A stretch of 64,000 nucleotides of DNA from Marchantia polymorpha subsp. ruderalis (lineage: Eukaryota; Streptophyta; Marchantiopsida; Marchantiales; Marchantiaceae): the NCBI GenBank assembly GCA_037833965.1, contig AP031353.1, positions 16,928,501 to 16,992,500 on the forward strand, written 5' to 3'. Under the pieces are notes generated by a model. It was not told the origin of the DNA. It worked only from the letters and a program-made list of their open reading frames with translations, and made no database searches. Both the position numbers and the translations under genes were made by a program. Below are positions 54,901-64,000 of this stretch, piece after piece. Numbering within the stretch: the stretch's first letter is position 1; each line of letters starts with the position of its first letter.

Positions 54901-55650
54901 ATAATCATACTCCACAGAGAGTGGACACCAGGGATGCCAGCTTCGATAAAATCTCACCTCCGTGGGGAGCAGACGTTGATCCAAGGAAAGCGCTCCATCC
55001 TTTTGATCCTTCATGGGACGGTTGACTACGGGCTTATCTAGCCACAGTGAGGACAGTCAAGGAATCCCAGATATCCAAATTCGCATGTTTTCAAGAGGAC
55101 ATATAGTCTGGAAATTTAATTTTGTAAACCTTCACTGACCTCCAAATGCGTAACACGAAATCATTGCAGACCGACGACATCTAAAGCTAAACGGAGCGTG
55201 CTGAGAAAATCCACGACAAAAGAGAACCAAAACATTCGTGCGAGTACAGGTTTGAAAGAAGTCAAAAATCCACACGGTCGACTTACAGAGCTGATCGACA
55301 CTCAGAGGTCATTCACAATTGGATGATGAAAGAAAGTTCAAATTGTAAATTTCGGTAGCTGAGTCAACATTAATTAGATACAAAATGTACGAAACGGGCT
55401 GGTGTATGAGTGAGTGTATGCAAGCGTGACAATTAAGCCGCATTAAGAGGATATTGCGAAGGTTGACATTAGAAACTGGGTGTACCACTTCCACTGATTG
55501 CATATTCTGCACTGCCGATTGCAGGCCTCGGTTTACAAAGTAATCGAACGAATCAATGTGAGGCCCCATCAAATCCAGCAGCTGCTCTGGAGCCACTACC
55601 TCCGGGCCCCCTGATCCCATTCTAGCTGCGTTCATTTTAGCCTTCCCCAT
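45905..55650 (-). CDS. NRPA2: DNA-directed RNA polymerase I second-largest subunit (RPA2 type)
   Basis: Catalytic-core subunit that, with the largest subunit, makes pre-rRNA in the nucleolus. 27 coding exons resolved, 3570 nt, 1189 aa, the usual length. Exons from the start: 55650-55455, 55046-54958, 54479-54360, 54084-54008, 53722-53659, 53486-53416, 53012-52935, 52819-52774, 52304-52124, 51955-51903, 51773-51700, 51383-51266, 51059-50975, 50862-50747, 50472-50345, 50232-50153, 49931-49690, 49366-49208, 48835-48668, 48496-48422, 48183-48080, 47950-47875, 47701-47546, 47420-47277, 47148-46936, 46780-46526, 46306-45905. All phases agree. Pol I-type motifs: [67 protein letters not shown] (from 914), [33 protein letters not shown]-terminal zinc ribbon C1115, C1118, C1150, C1153. 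Start chosen at MGKAKMN, the first ATG after an in-frame stop. Intron 1 is AT-AC. Confidence 0.97.
49590..49670. repeat. Intronic repeat shared by two NRPA2 introns (copy 1)
   Basis: About 90 bp with GGCACAGACC, GGTGGCTCTATCTAA and related words, similar in order to about 52440-52535 in another intron of the same gene. Unclassified. Confidence 0.5.
52440..52535. repeat. Intronic repeat shared by two NRPA2 introns (copy 2)
   Basis: AGCACAGGCC, GGGGCTCTATCTAACGCA and the preceding GTGAGCAACCGCAAAGGGCT match the copy near 49590 in the same orientation. Possible SINE-like fragment, not proven. Confidence 0.5.
55047..55454 (-). other. Candidate U12-type AT-AC intron (NRPA2 intron 1)
   Basis: In transcript sense the intron starts ATATCCTC (55454 downward) and ends TTCCTTGACTGTCCTCAC. 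The branch-site match TTCCTTGAC at 55064-55056 places the branch adenosine 10 nt before the 3' splice site. This splice joins LR and M-WLDKPVV in frame, where plant Pol I subunits have I-WLENP. No GT-AG alternative restores both frame and the WLDKP motif. Confidence 0.85.
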
Positions 55651-56137
55651 TATCACAAACTCCTGAGATCCCTGGTCACTGACCAACTATGTCACCAACC
55701 TGTCCTTCCAGTCCTCCTGATAGTATGCTCATTCTCGAACTAAAATCCTGCTGCCCTCGTCAGCTGAACATTTCCCACAACCTGAACACCGCAAAACTTT
55801 CGCCCGACCTCGATGTTCTAAAGATCGTAGACAAAACCACTTCGATCTTCTCCAGCATTACTTAGGTTCCAGCAGAATCAACCAGTTCAAAATCCGCAGA
55901 AGAAATCCACAAACGCAGCTGAGTGCGCCTCCGACACAGAGTCTACCCTGCAAAATTTCTTTCGAACCGCAGCCAGCTACAATTCACGGCATTTCTCGGC
56001 ACCGCCAAGAGAAAAATTGGCGATGGATTCCGTCTAAACCAAGTGAATTCCGCTACCGAACATCAAAACTGTCACCAATTTCACGAGACTCTTCTCTGGC
56101 GCAAAGAGCTGGCTGGGTTTTCCCAGGGTTTTACTCC

Positions 56138-56153
56138 TTAGGGTTAGGGTTTT
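56138..56153 (-). promoter_or_regulatory. Telo-box upstream of NRPA2
   Basis: In NRPA2 sense the sequence is AAAACCCTAACCCTAA, which includes AAACCCTAA. Telo-boxes are known in plant promoters of ribosomal-protein and rRNA-processing genes. It lies about 490 bp upstream of the ATG. Confidence 0.5.
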
Positions 56154-56266
56154 ACGGTCACTATAACGCAAAGAGACCTTCCATACTGTAAGCCTGAGAA
56201 CTTGCTTCTTCGATCATGCAGGCTCTTTACCACTGGACTCACGGCAAGGGCACAACGACCGACGGT

Positions 56267-56273
56267 AGCCCAT
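56267..56273 (-). promoter_or_regulatory. Site II-like motif upstream of NRPA2
   Basis: ATGGGCT in gene sense fits site II TGGGCY (TCP-bound), which is often combined with telo-boxes in ribosome-related plant promoters. A single short match, so moderate support only. Confidence 0.35.
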
Positions 56274-58439
56274 CTTTTGGCCTTATAAAGAAATATAATA
56301 ATTCAGTAGACACCACATAATGTAGCCAAAAAGGTTCGGAATACCCCATCAAGTATTACGGAAATAGCCCCGAGTATATCACAATGAGATATTTCTAATG
56401 GTCCATTTAGAACATTGTTTGTCAAACGCTATATTATTACAAAGCATGACGGTACATGATCCTTTGATGTATCGTAAATGCATATTTAGTGGCTTACATA
56501 GAGAAGTCAGTGGATGAACAATTTGATCAAAAATGTAATACCCAAAGAAGCCAAATTTGGTATGCTATCGCATGTCACGATCATATAAACAAATGGTTGA
56601 TATTACTGAAGTCTACCATGCGAAGAGACCTCGGATGCTATGGCTCCACTATTTGCCTATTTAGAGCATGCGCAAATTATTTTTTAAAGATTATATCACA
56701 TGTTGGATGTGCAATAACAATGTATAATATTGATATGCATAGCTACACACATTCCCACGTCATAAACAAGCAATCTTGTGTCATAGCAGCACAACATCCT
56801 TAAGCATCATGGGTTGCTATGTTACACTCTTAAGTTAAATTTTTCAAGTGATGTGAGACTATCTCTTCCACCTACAACCAAACAACATTACATGTAGACA
56901 CATTTGCGAGAGATATGTAAGCATGACTTCCGTCATCTTGTAAGTAATCCTCGACCTACTGGGCCAGCTATGTTGTTTTGGCTGATCAGGGACATTGGCT
57001 TACATGGGGTAAGATTGTTGTCTGCGTATTTTGCAATATAACGTTCTAATTTATCACTTACACGAGCCCTGTTGGCGTCAGTCACTAGAAAGTGAAACTC
57101 TTGGGCACCCGCACCACAACCGGCTACGGGGTTGCCTTCATCGCAAAATGTAGGAAGAATCACATAACTTGTCGGTCAGAGGACACGGACACAGCCGGTC
57201 ATGCTCCTGTACGGAGTGTCATGGTCTTCAGTATGCGATGGCGGATCGTGTCCACTGTGGCCACAGGTCCCGTCTCTTCCTCCTGGCAGAAGAGTCAATG
57301 CAGTCCAGGACTCAAGCAGACAAAGGCGAGGATTCGACGGTTGGAGGTAAGAGCTCGCGTGCTTCGATGACCCGTTCTTGGGAATGAAGCCTTCAAGTTT
57401 TTGGGTCCTGTCTGAACAATCCATCTCTCGTGTGCACTTCACTGCCTAAGTCTTGTGGTCGATCAGCTTTTGCAGAGGGAGATCTTTCAAAGGAATAACT
57501 GATTTTCATTTGATTGCATGTGAAATAAGAGTCATGGTTCTTAGATAGATTTGGGTTGCAGGAATCAGAAAACGCACGTTGGTTTGCATGAAATGTTGGT
57601 GCACTCTTGAGGTACCTTGCTGGTCGAGAAGTGTGAGAGCAATGACAGTTTTCGAGAAACATAACAGCTGAGAAACCAGATGTTAGCATGTGGTGAGTTG
57701 CTCTAATGCTGGGAACGGCTTCCTTTAACTGCACACGCATCACACATGACGAACAACTACAGTATTGCACCATCTGCCTCTTTCAGTTGCTGGCTCCACA
57801 CAATATCAATAAAATACTAGCAATTCGAGACATAAGGTTTCAAATTGCACTGAGGCTAATGATCAAACTTCGAGGGATATCATACTGGAGTTGGCATTCT
57901 GCTCTCGACCGGACATCAGGTGTCCAGTAGACTTGGATCGCATTTAACCTGAAGCATGATGATGGGATTATTGGAAAGCAGCGGCGGAGGCTCGTTGCTC
58001 AGGACCTAGTGGTGAAAGTCACTTGACGATGTATCTCCGCTGCGTTGTACTGGATTTTTCCACAAGATATAGAAGGTCAAGGGACTGCAAATCGCTACAA
58101 ACAGCAAATCTGAGTCCACTAAATTGTTATTGCTCAAGTCTTATTCAAAGGTCCTAGCCTGTTGCGGATTTTCGTCATTGACATTGTAGAGGAGAGGATT
58201 GTGTTTGGCAATCCCATGTCAAGTCTATGCGTTTGTTTTCTCTGAGATTCTTCCCTACACGAGCTGAAATCTGGCGATAACAAACTCCCATCTGTGTATC
58301 ACTGTCGTTTCGAGATTGATAATTCACAGTGCAAATGCATACAAAGTTGGGATGTGAGTGAATTTTCTCTCTGAATAAGCCGCGGTGGAGGATAAGGAGG
58401 AAGCGAAGCATTTTATATATTGATAACGTCATCACAGCC

Positions 58440-61400
58440 TTAGTATGTGTCGTCTGGGGAGCTTTTTCTCGGTGATGACCCCGTAGATGTACTCGTGTTA
58501 CGAGTTTCAGCTATTTCTGACATCTCTGCTCGTATTTCTCCTTCAGAGAGACTTTGAATCAAACTATCCTTTTCGACCGGCTTTGATTTCGCCTTCATCT
58601 GTTGGGAAACAATTCTGCTCATTTCTCCTGGTTCTGACACATCGTCTCTGACTACATCATGGGTGTAACGAAAGTTGCGATGGGCAAATGCAGCACTCAA
58701 ATCAGCTTGACCACATTCACCTTCTGAACGCAGGCCCCCGGCTTCAACTTCACCTGAATGTAAAGATCCAGCTTTGATTAGGTTCCTTCATAGCCAAGTA
58801 CCACTCACGCTATTTCTCATATAGTGTGAAGCGCGCGCGCCTTCAACGACATGCAAAACATTTCCTGCCAATTGTTGCTACAGGTAGATGTCAAGCGCCT
58901 TTTCGCCAAAATTCACCTCGACGACTAGCCTCTTGACTCGCGAAACGAAACGAAAATACAAAATCACTTTTGTATGATCCTCAAAATCAGTACGTGTACA
59001 AAAATATGTGTACTTAAATATGATTTCATAAATATGGCTCGCACATATTAGGGTACTGTTACTCCTTACACAAATTCACATCACCATCATCCTCCATCCC
59101 ATACCATAAAGTTCATTCTTGACATTACATCTTGTGAGTTGCACTGAACGCATCTGGACCCACTGAGACTGGAGTTTACCTTCCGAAAACGGTATGCCAT
59201 GATTTTTGACAACCTTAGGCCACCTCGTCGCAAATCTCTTGACATGCGCTTCCAACGGATATCTCACACCATCAGCCTGCCTTTCAGGTTCTGGAGATGA
59301 GGCTTCAATTTCACCCGGAGACTGAGTTCTTGTTTTCGTCAACGGGAAACGACGTACTGGTCCGGTCGAAACCCGGTCCATCTGTTCCAGTCCTTCATCA
59401 CTCAGTCTGGAACATACAGAAAAGTTCGACGAGCCAGAACCATCGTACGAATCTGCCAGCTCGGCACTTCCGGCGTAATCATAAGATACGTAAGGTCTGA
59501 TCTCGACATCCTTTCTTGTACCTGCGGAGAGGACTCAAACTTTAGTAATTTCGAGGCTTAACACACCTCAGGTAATGCTATCTAAGCGGTATACTGGAGT
59601 AACACCTGAAGAAAAGAAGAGAAACTTACTTAATCATCACCTAGAATTGTGAAAACACCCCGTGACATGGAACTAGACTTGTAGAGAGGTAACCGCGTAA
59701 CTCTCAATAACATGCAAGACACACCGCAGTGTTCCCGTTACTGCGCAAGGGTTCGGGAGTTCGTAGCGCTAGTAATGTCCAAATGAACAAGAAATTTGCA
59801 AGAGCCTCGGATTTCCAAGTCTTAGAAGTAGAGTACCATTCAGGAGCTTGGGATTTCATGTTCACATACCACTTATCCCTTCCGCTGAGACAGTGCATAG
59901 CTAGCTACTGTAGCGTTATCGATGATTAGATGCTAGAAGTGCTATGTGGATGTCTGCTGGTCTAGCATTAGTTCCTTCGCTGAATTAAAACTCTTAGTAC
60001 CCTAAATACATGACTTGTTGGGTTCTAGATGCATTTCAACCCATTTCACTAGATGCATTTGAACACAGCATATCAGCATGATCAGATAAAAGACTGAAGG
60101 TAAGAACGAAATCTTACTTGTAGATGTTGAAGACAATGACCCAGGTACAAGCTCAGCACTGTCATATGAAAATACAATAATCAACTCACAGGGCAGAGTA
60201 TAAACTTAAGGAAGATGGTTTGCGACATCCACTTTTTCGACCAAAGCATAAGAACATTCATAACTTGGCTTAGTGGTACAGAAGACTTAACCATTAAACT
60301 TCTCGATGTCCGTTATGCTTACCTTCTATTCTGATTCGAGATACCGGGCATGTGAGTGTGGAGGCTAGACTCCTTTTCGTCCTTCTCGGTTAGAGGATCT
60401 TGCAATGAAACTGCAATTTCCTCGGCATCCAGCTTTTGTTCAGTCTGGCGATATGTTTGATCTCCTTTTGGATCCATTGCATCGTCTGTATTGTCTGCTG
60501 AGAACGACGCTGCCTGGCGGTTCTGGCTCATACGATGACGAGCTAAAGCTGAAGCAACCCGTGCTTCATGCTCAGGAGAAGAAATTGGGGTACTAGGTGT
60601 TGCGGGCGATGGAAAGGGTGAATCAGAAGATAAAGAACTTGAACTCCTACTGTCTAACACAATTTTGGTAGCAACATCTGGATTAAATAAATGACGTTCC
60701 ACCTTTTCAAGGGAATTGATATCACGGGTAGCTTGGAGGTCCTCCTCAGCAGCAGTTGTCGTCGCAACAGAGCGCAGGCCTTGTGGAATTTTTTGGAATG
60801 GTGTGGGAATTTGCATGGAATGAAATTGAGGGTAGCTGTCTGGCTGTGGATAAATGGGGTACGTTGAATAAGGTGGAAACATTGGGCGACCGTCAGGTAG
60901 GCAGAAAAATGGAACAACGTACACAGGGTTGAGAGCTTGTGCGATAGACAAGTCGTTGGTTTGTACACCGGTTGAACTTCTCTCATCTACATATGAGGCA
61001 GTTTTCTTTAGTTGTGGGGGTGCGCTAGCAAATGCTAAGCTCGACAGACCGGGAAACTGACCAGTTTCTCTCTCGTCAATTGACGAGATGTGAGAGGGGA
61101 AGGAAGAGGGTTGAACGTCTGCTGATGCTGGTGACTGCAGCATCACAGTTGACACGTCATTACAAGCTTTTGGTAGGGAAGTCATCGAAGAATTTCGAGA
61201 TAACTTATTTTCGATATCTCCTTCGACCTTTCCTTCCTCTTCATCATCAACACCCAGATACTCGGGCCAGTCCTCATCATCTACGCAGGACACCGACCGA
61301 CTCTTTTTCTCTGCTAAGAAAGTACTGTCACTCCAGGCTCCACCAGATGACGTAGCTGAATCACTAGATTGCTGAGTTGTGGGTGATTGTTTCAAGTCAG

Positions 61401-64000
61401 CTTGCTGGTTTCTAGGTGACTGTCTCAACTCGTCAACTATTTCCAGCACAGACGCCTCTTCCCTGCGGTCAACCTGAACGCATTGCGGACTTCTGCACAT
61501 TGCGTTGAAAGTTTCAGATATTAGGCCAGACTTTTTTAGGGATATCCCGAGTTTTCAACTGAATAGAGAGGTTGAGAAATAATAGTATCTTTTAATAGTC
61601 TATTAAAAAAAATTTGAGATTGTACACATACAACCTTGAAGCGTTAAGAAATACCCTGTTAAGGAAACGTTCTTCCTTCATAACAGATTGCTTGTCAAAA
61701 GTGTCAGTATGTGATGTAATAAAGTGGACAGTTTCACACTGAAAATGGGACCTAAATCTTGAGCCACACGACTATGAACGTATGCATTGAAGCTCAAGAC
61801 TGAGCAACACTGAAGTCTACCGCTGGAGGATTAATATATGTATATCAATCAGAATAGGAAAATCGTGATACCTATGAGCTGCTGCAGATGATGACATATC
61901 CTTGAGAGGAGCAAGGACAGATTTCGAATTCTTCACCAGATCATCTCTCAAAACAGTTTTCAACACAAGTTCTAATAATGCCAGTTCTAACTCTTCACTC
62001 TCTGTTATCCTGTCTTCCGCAGATGGAGATGACTGTTTCGTGCCTTCCCATGAAGAGGTCATCTTCGGAGACTTCCGTTTGAAAGGGTCTAGGTTCTCAA
62101 CAACTTCAGAACCAGTAACAGATGTTGCACCTTCATGCCTTTTCTCAAGGTTGTGGGTTTCCAATCTACTTCCATCGGTTCCCTCCCTGTACTCAAAGAC
62201 AACATCTGTAGACGAATCTGCAGGTTCTAAAAGGAAGCCTGTTAGTTCCTGACGTTGGAGATTGATATCATAAGTTTTGGACATATTGTTTTTGTCCTGC
62301 ACTTCGATATTCTTACGATTCTCCTTAACAATATCGCCTTGAATCTTAATCTTCGTCCTTGTCTGCATCTCTTCTCTGTCTGCAGATGATACTGGATGGC
62401 CGGGTTGATGAATATGACCACTCAGTAAACCCGTGCAGTCTCCACCAGAAGTGTCCTGAGGAGCTCTTTTATTCATTTCTTGTAGTCTCTCTCTAATTAA
62501 TGTAAGAGAACTGAATTCTTTTGGAACTCCCACCTCTGCACTTTGAACACTCCATGAATGAAGCGAAGCTCGATCTGAAGAGCTCCGAATTTCAGCGCCT
62601 TTCAGAATGGTTGTACACGAATCTGGCATTTCTAAGCCTTCCTTTCCGTCGCAAACTGTGTCCAAAAATTCGAAGCCTCCACTAACGTTCAGCCAGTTTT
62701 CTACAGAATATCTCATACCTTTGTTTAATGTGTGAACCCCTCTGTCAGAATCCCTCCCCACTGGACTAGGCTTCCAACTTCCTCTATTTAACACGGCGTC
62801 CTGCTCACTCTTGCCTCCTGTAGTCGATTTCGGTAATTTTGCTAATGCACTAGCTCTCGGACCGTCCTTTCTTGTAAATTTGCAGGGCATGGGAGAGTAC
62901 CGTGGTTCCCCAACTTCCACCACCCCCAATTTTCGGGGTCCTCTCTGACTATCTTCTTTTCCCTGTTTGACATTGAGTAACCTTGCTCTGTCCTTGCCTT
63001 TTAAAGATGCAAGATTAGTTGAGTAACCACCCAACCTGTCAAGAGCTCTCATTTGTTTTCTCGTTGCATCTTGCAGCGATCTCGGCTTAACCTTTTGATA
63101 ATGTTTCGATTTACCACCTGACACCTTGTTTAGCATTGTAAGCAATAGATCATGAGCTTTCTTTTGCCCCACGAACTTTCTCCCCAGTTCTGTCTTCTCC
63201 TTTGACGTCTTCAGACGACCATCATATCGACCTACTTGTTCCTGGCTTCCCCAGTGATTCTCCAAACAATAGGGCCTTTCGTCAGTTGGTCTGAACCGGC
63301 CCTTATTCTTCGCAAGCTCCCTTGTTTTGCTACCCCGGTTCTTCTCTTGATCTTCTGCATTTACAGAGTTTGTAACTCTCCACGATATTGACCCATCTTT
63401 CTTTTGCTTAAGATGTGTACTAGTACACATTTTCTGTGTTCCGGTCTCATCAGGATCAGTATTCAGTTCTTCGTTGTGTCCGCTCACAGAAGTTCTTCGC
63501 TCTGAGTGTCTTGCATGTTTTGATGTGTTACTTTCTGTAAGAAGTGCTCCACATGATACGAGAAATGCCTTCATTCTTTCAGACCAGCTCTGCTTCTCTG
63601 AAGCCCTCTCCGCAGTCTTGAGATGAAAGGCTTTGCCCTTGGTGGCTTTACTCCCAACTCTGACCAGTTGAGCTCTCAAAACGCTACTTCTTTGATTGTG
63701 AATGTCATCACTAGATGGAGTCAGTACCCACTTACAGAAATCGGAGCTGAAGTCAGATTTCATCGTACTGTCCCCTTCTCCACGTTTCGCTTCATTCAGA
63801 TAGTTCTGTACTACCTGACGGCCCTGCAGATTTTGTTTCGAGGCCATCTCTTTTCCTCTCTTCGTTCCAACTGACGCATGAATTGTCACATCATTTGGCT
63901 TCCGCAAAGCATGAAGAGCTACATTTTTTATGCCACTCATTTCGAGAAGGGTCGAATCACTCATCAGATAGTCGCTCTTTTTACCCTTGCTGCTGGCAAC
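58440..64000 (-). CDS. Unrecognised large, probably disordered protein (5' end outside window)
   Basis: Five exons: at least 64000-61872, then 61492-60323, 60158-60118, 59521-59180, 58753-58440. All are GT/AG with consistent phases, giving 1331 visible residues. The frame is still open at the right edge, so the ATG at 63964 (MSDSTLLEMSG) need not be the start. The large exon is Ser-, Lys- and Arg-rich and ends with a helix-like ELELALLELVLKTVLRDD. The second exon has a Pro/Tyr-rich stretch (FFCLPDGRPMFPPYSTYPIY) and Ser/Pro runs. The tail contains SLSEGEIRAEMSEI. No catalytic motif or membrane segment is seen. I do not recognise the family. A scaffold or regulatory role would be a guess. Confidence 0.75.

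Larger units (their letters stand above)
55651..58439. other. NRPA2 upstream region and intergenic interval
   Basis: Contains the NRPA2 promoter with telo-box and site II motif, then about 2 kb without a recognised gene. Minus-strand frames at 56933-57163 and 57176-57773 lack any family I know. The 3' UTR of the next gene is probably near 58.2-58.4 kb. Confidence 0.5.

Noticed and set aside
56138..56153. Interstitial telomere repeat
   Set aside because: Only two repeats. The position and context fit a promoter telo-box better.
56933..57773. Minus-strand frames with protein-like stretches (EFHFLVTDANRARVSDKLER)
   Set aside because: Could not be joined into a consistent exon chain and no domain recognised.

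Overview
This is nuclear DNA from a land plant. The genes are split by short spliceosomal introns, and they include a plant-type amino acid permease (AAP family), secreted class III peroxidases (a streptophyte family), the kinetochore protein NUF2 and the second-largest subunit of RNA polymerase I. I cannot name the species. A seed-free plant such as a liverwort or moss is only a guess from the overall style of sequence. I found no rRNA, tRNA or CRISPR array.

Layout. 1-2.7 kb is AT-rich flank and a probable NUF2 promoter with two E2F-type sites. 2.7-6.6 kb is NUF2 (+, 11 coding exons, about 449 aa). 6.6-9.6 kb is non-coding with a 60-bp tandem repeat and a hairpin. 9.6-12.3 kb is an AAP-type amino acid permease (+, 7 coding exons, 498 aa). 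12.3-14.6 kb holds nothing I can support. 14.6-16.65 kb is a degenerate tandem array of about 175-bp units rich in CACGTG and GACGTC motifs.

17-44 kb is a peroxidase cluster built by direct and inverted duplication. It holds three intact, nearly identical genes at 18.2-19.7 (-), 26.2-27.7 (-) and 38.8-40.4 (+). It also holds three relics at 24.0-24.4 (-), 35.5-36.4 (-) and 42.0-42.2 (+), all of which have a stop at the same exon-2 codon. A short open frame is repeated four times upstream of real or former peroxidases. The cluster is interleaved with retroelement debris, long hairpins and a 2-kb insertion that is missing from the inverted copy.

45.9-55.65 kb is a complete NRPA2/RPA2-type gene (-). 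I resolved 27 coding exons that sum to exactly 1190 codons including the stop. Its first intron has the hallmarks of a U12-dependent AT-AC intron. A telo-box and a site II motif lie upstream. 55.65-58.4 kb has no gene I can support. 58.4-64 kb is the 3' part of an unrecognised large, probably disordered protein gene (-) that runs off the right edge.

The four recognised functions (chromosome segregation, amino acid import, cell-wall or apoplastic peroxidation, rRNA synthesis) are unrelated. This is ordinary plant gene order, not an operon. The most notable items are the AT-AC intron, the history of the peroxidase cluster, the repeated divergent micro-ORF and the bZIP-motif tandem array.
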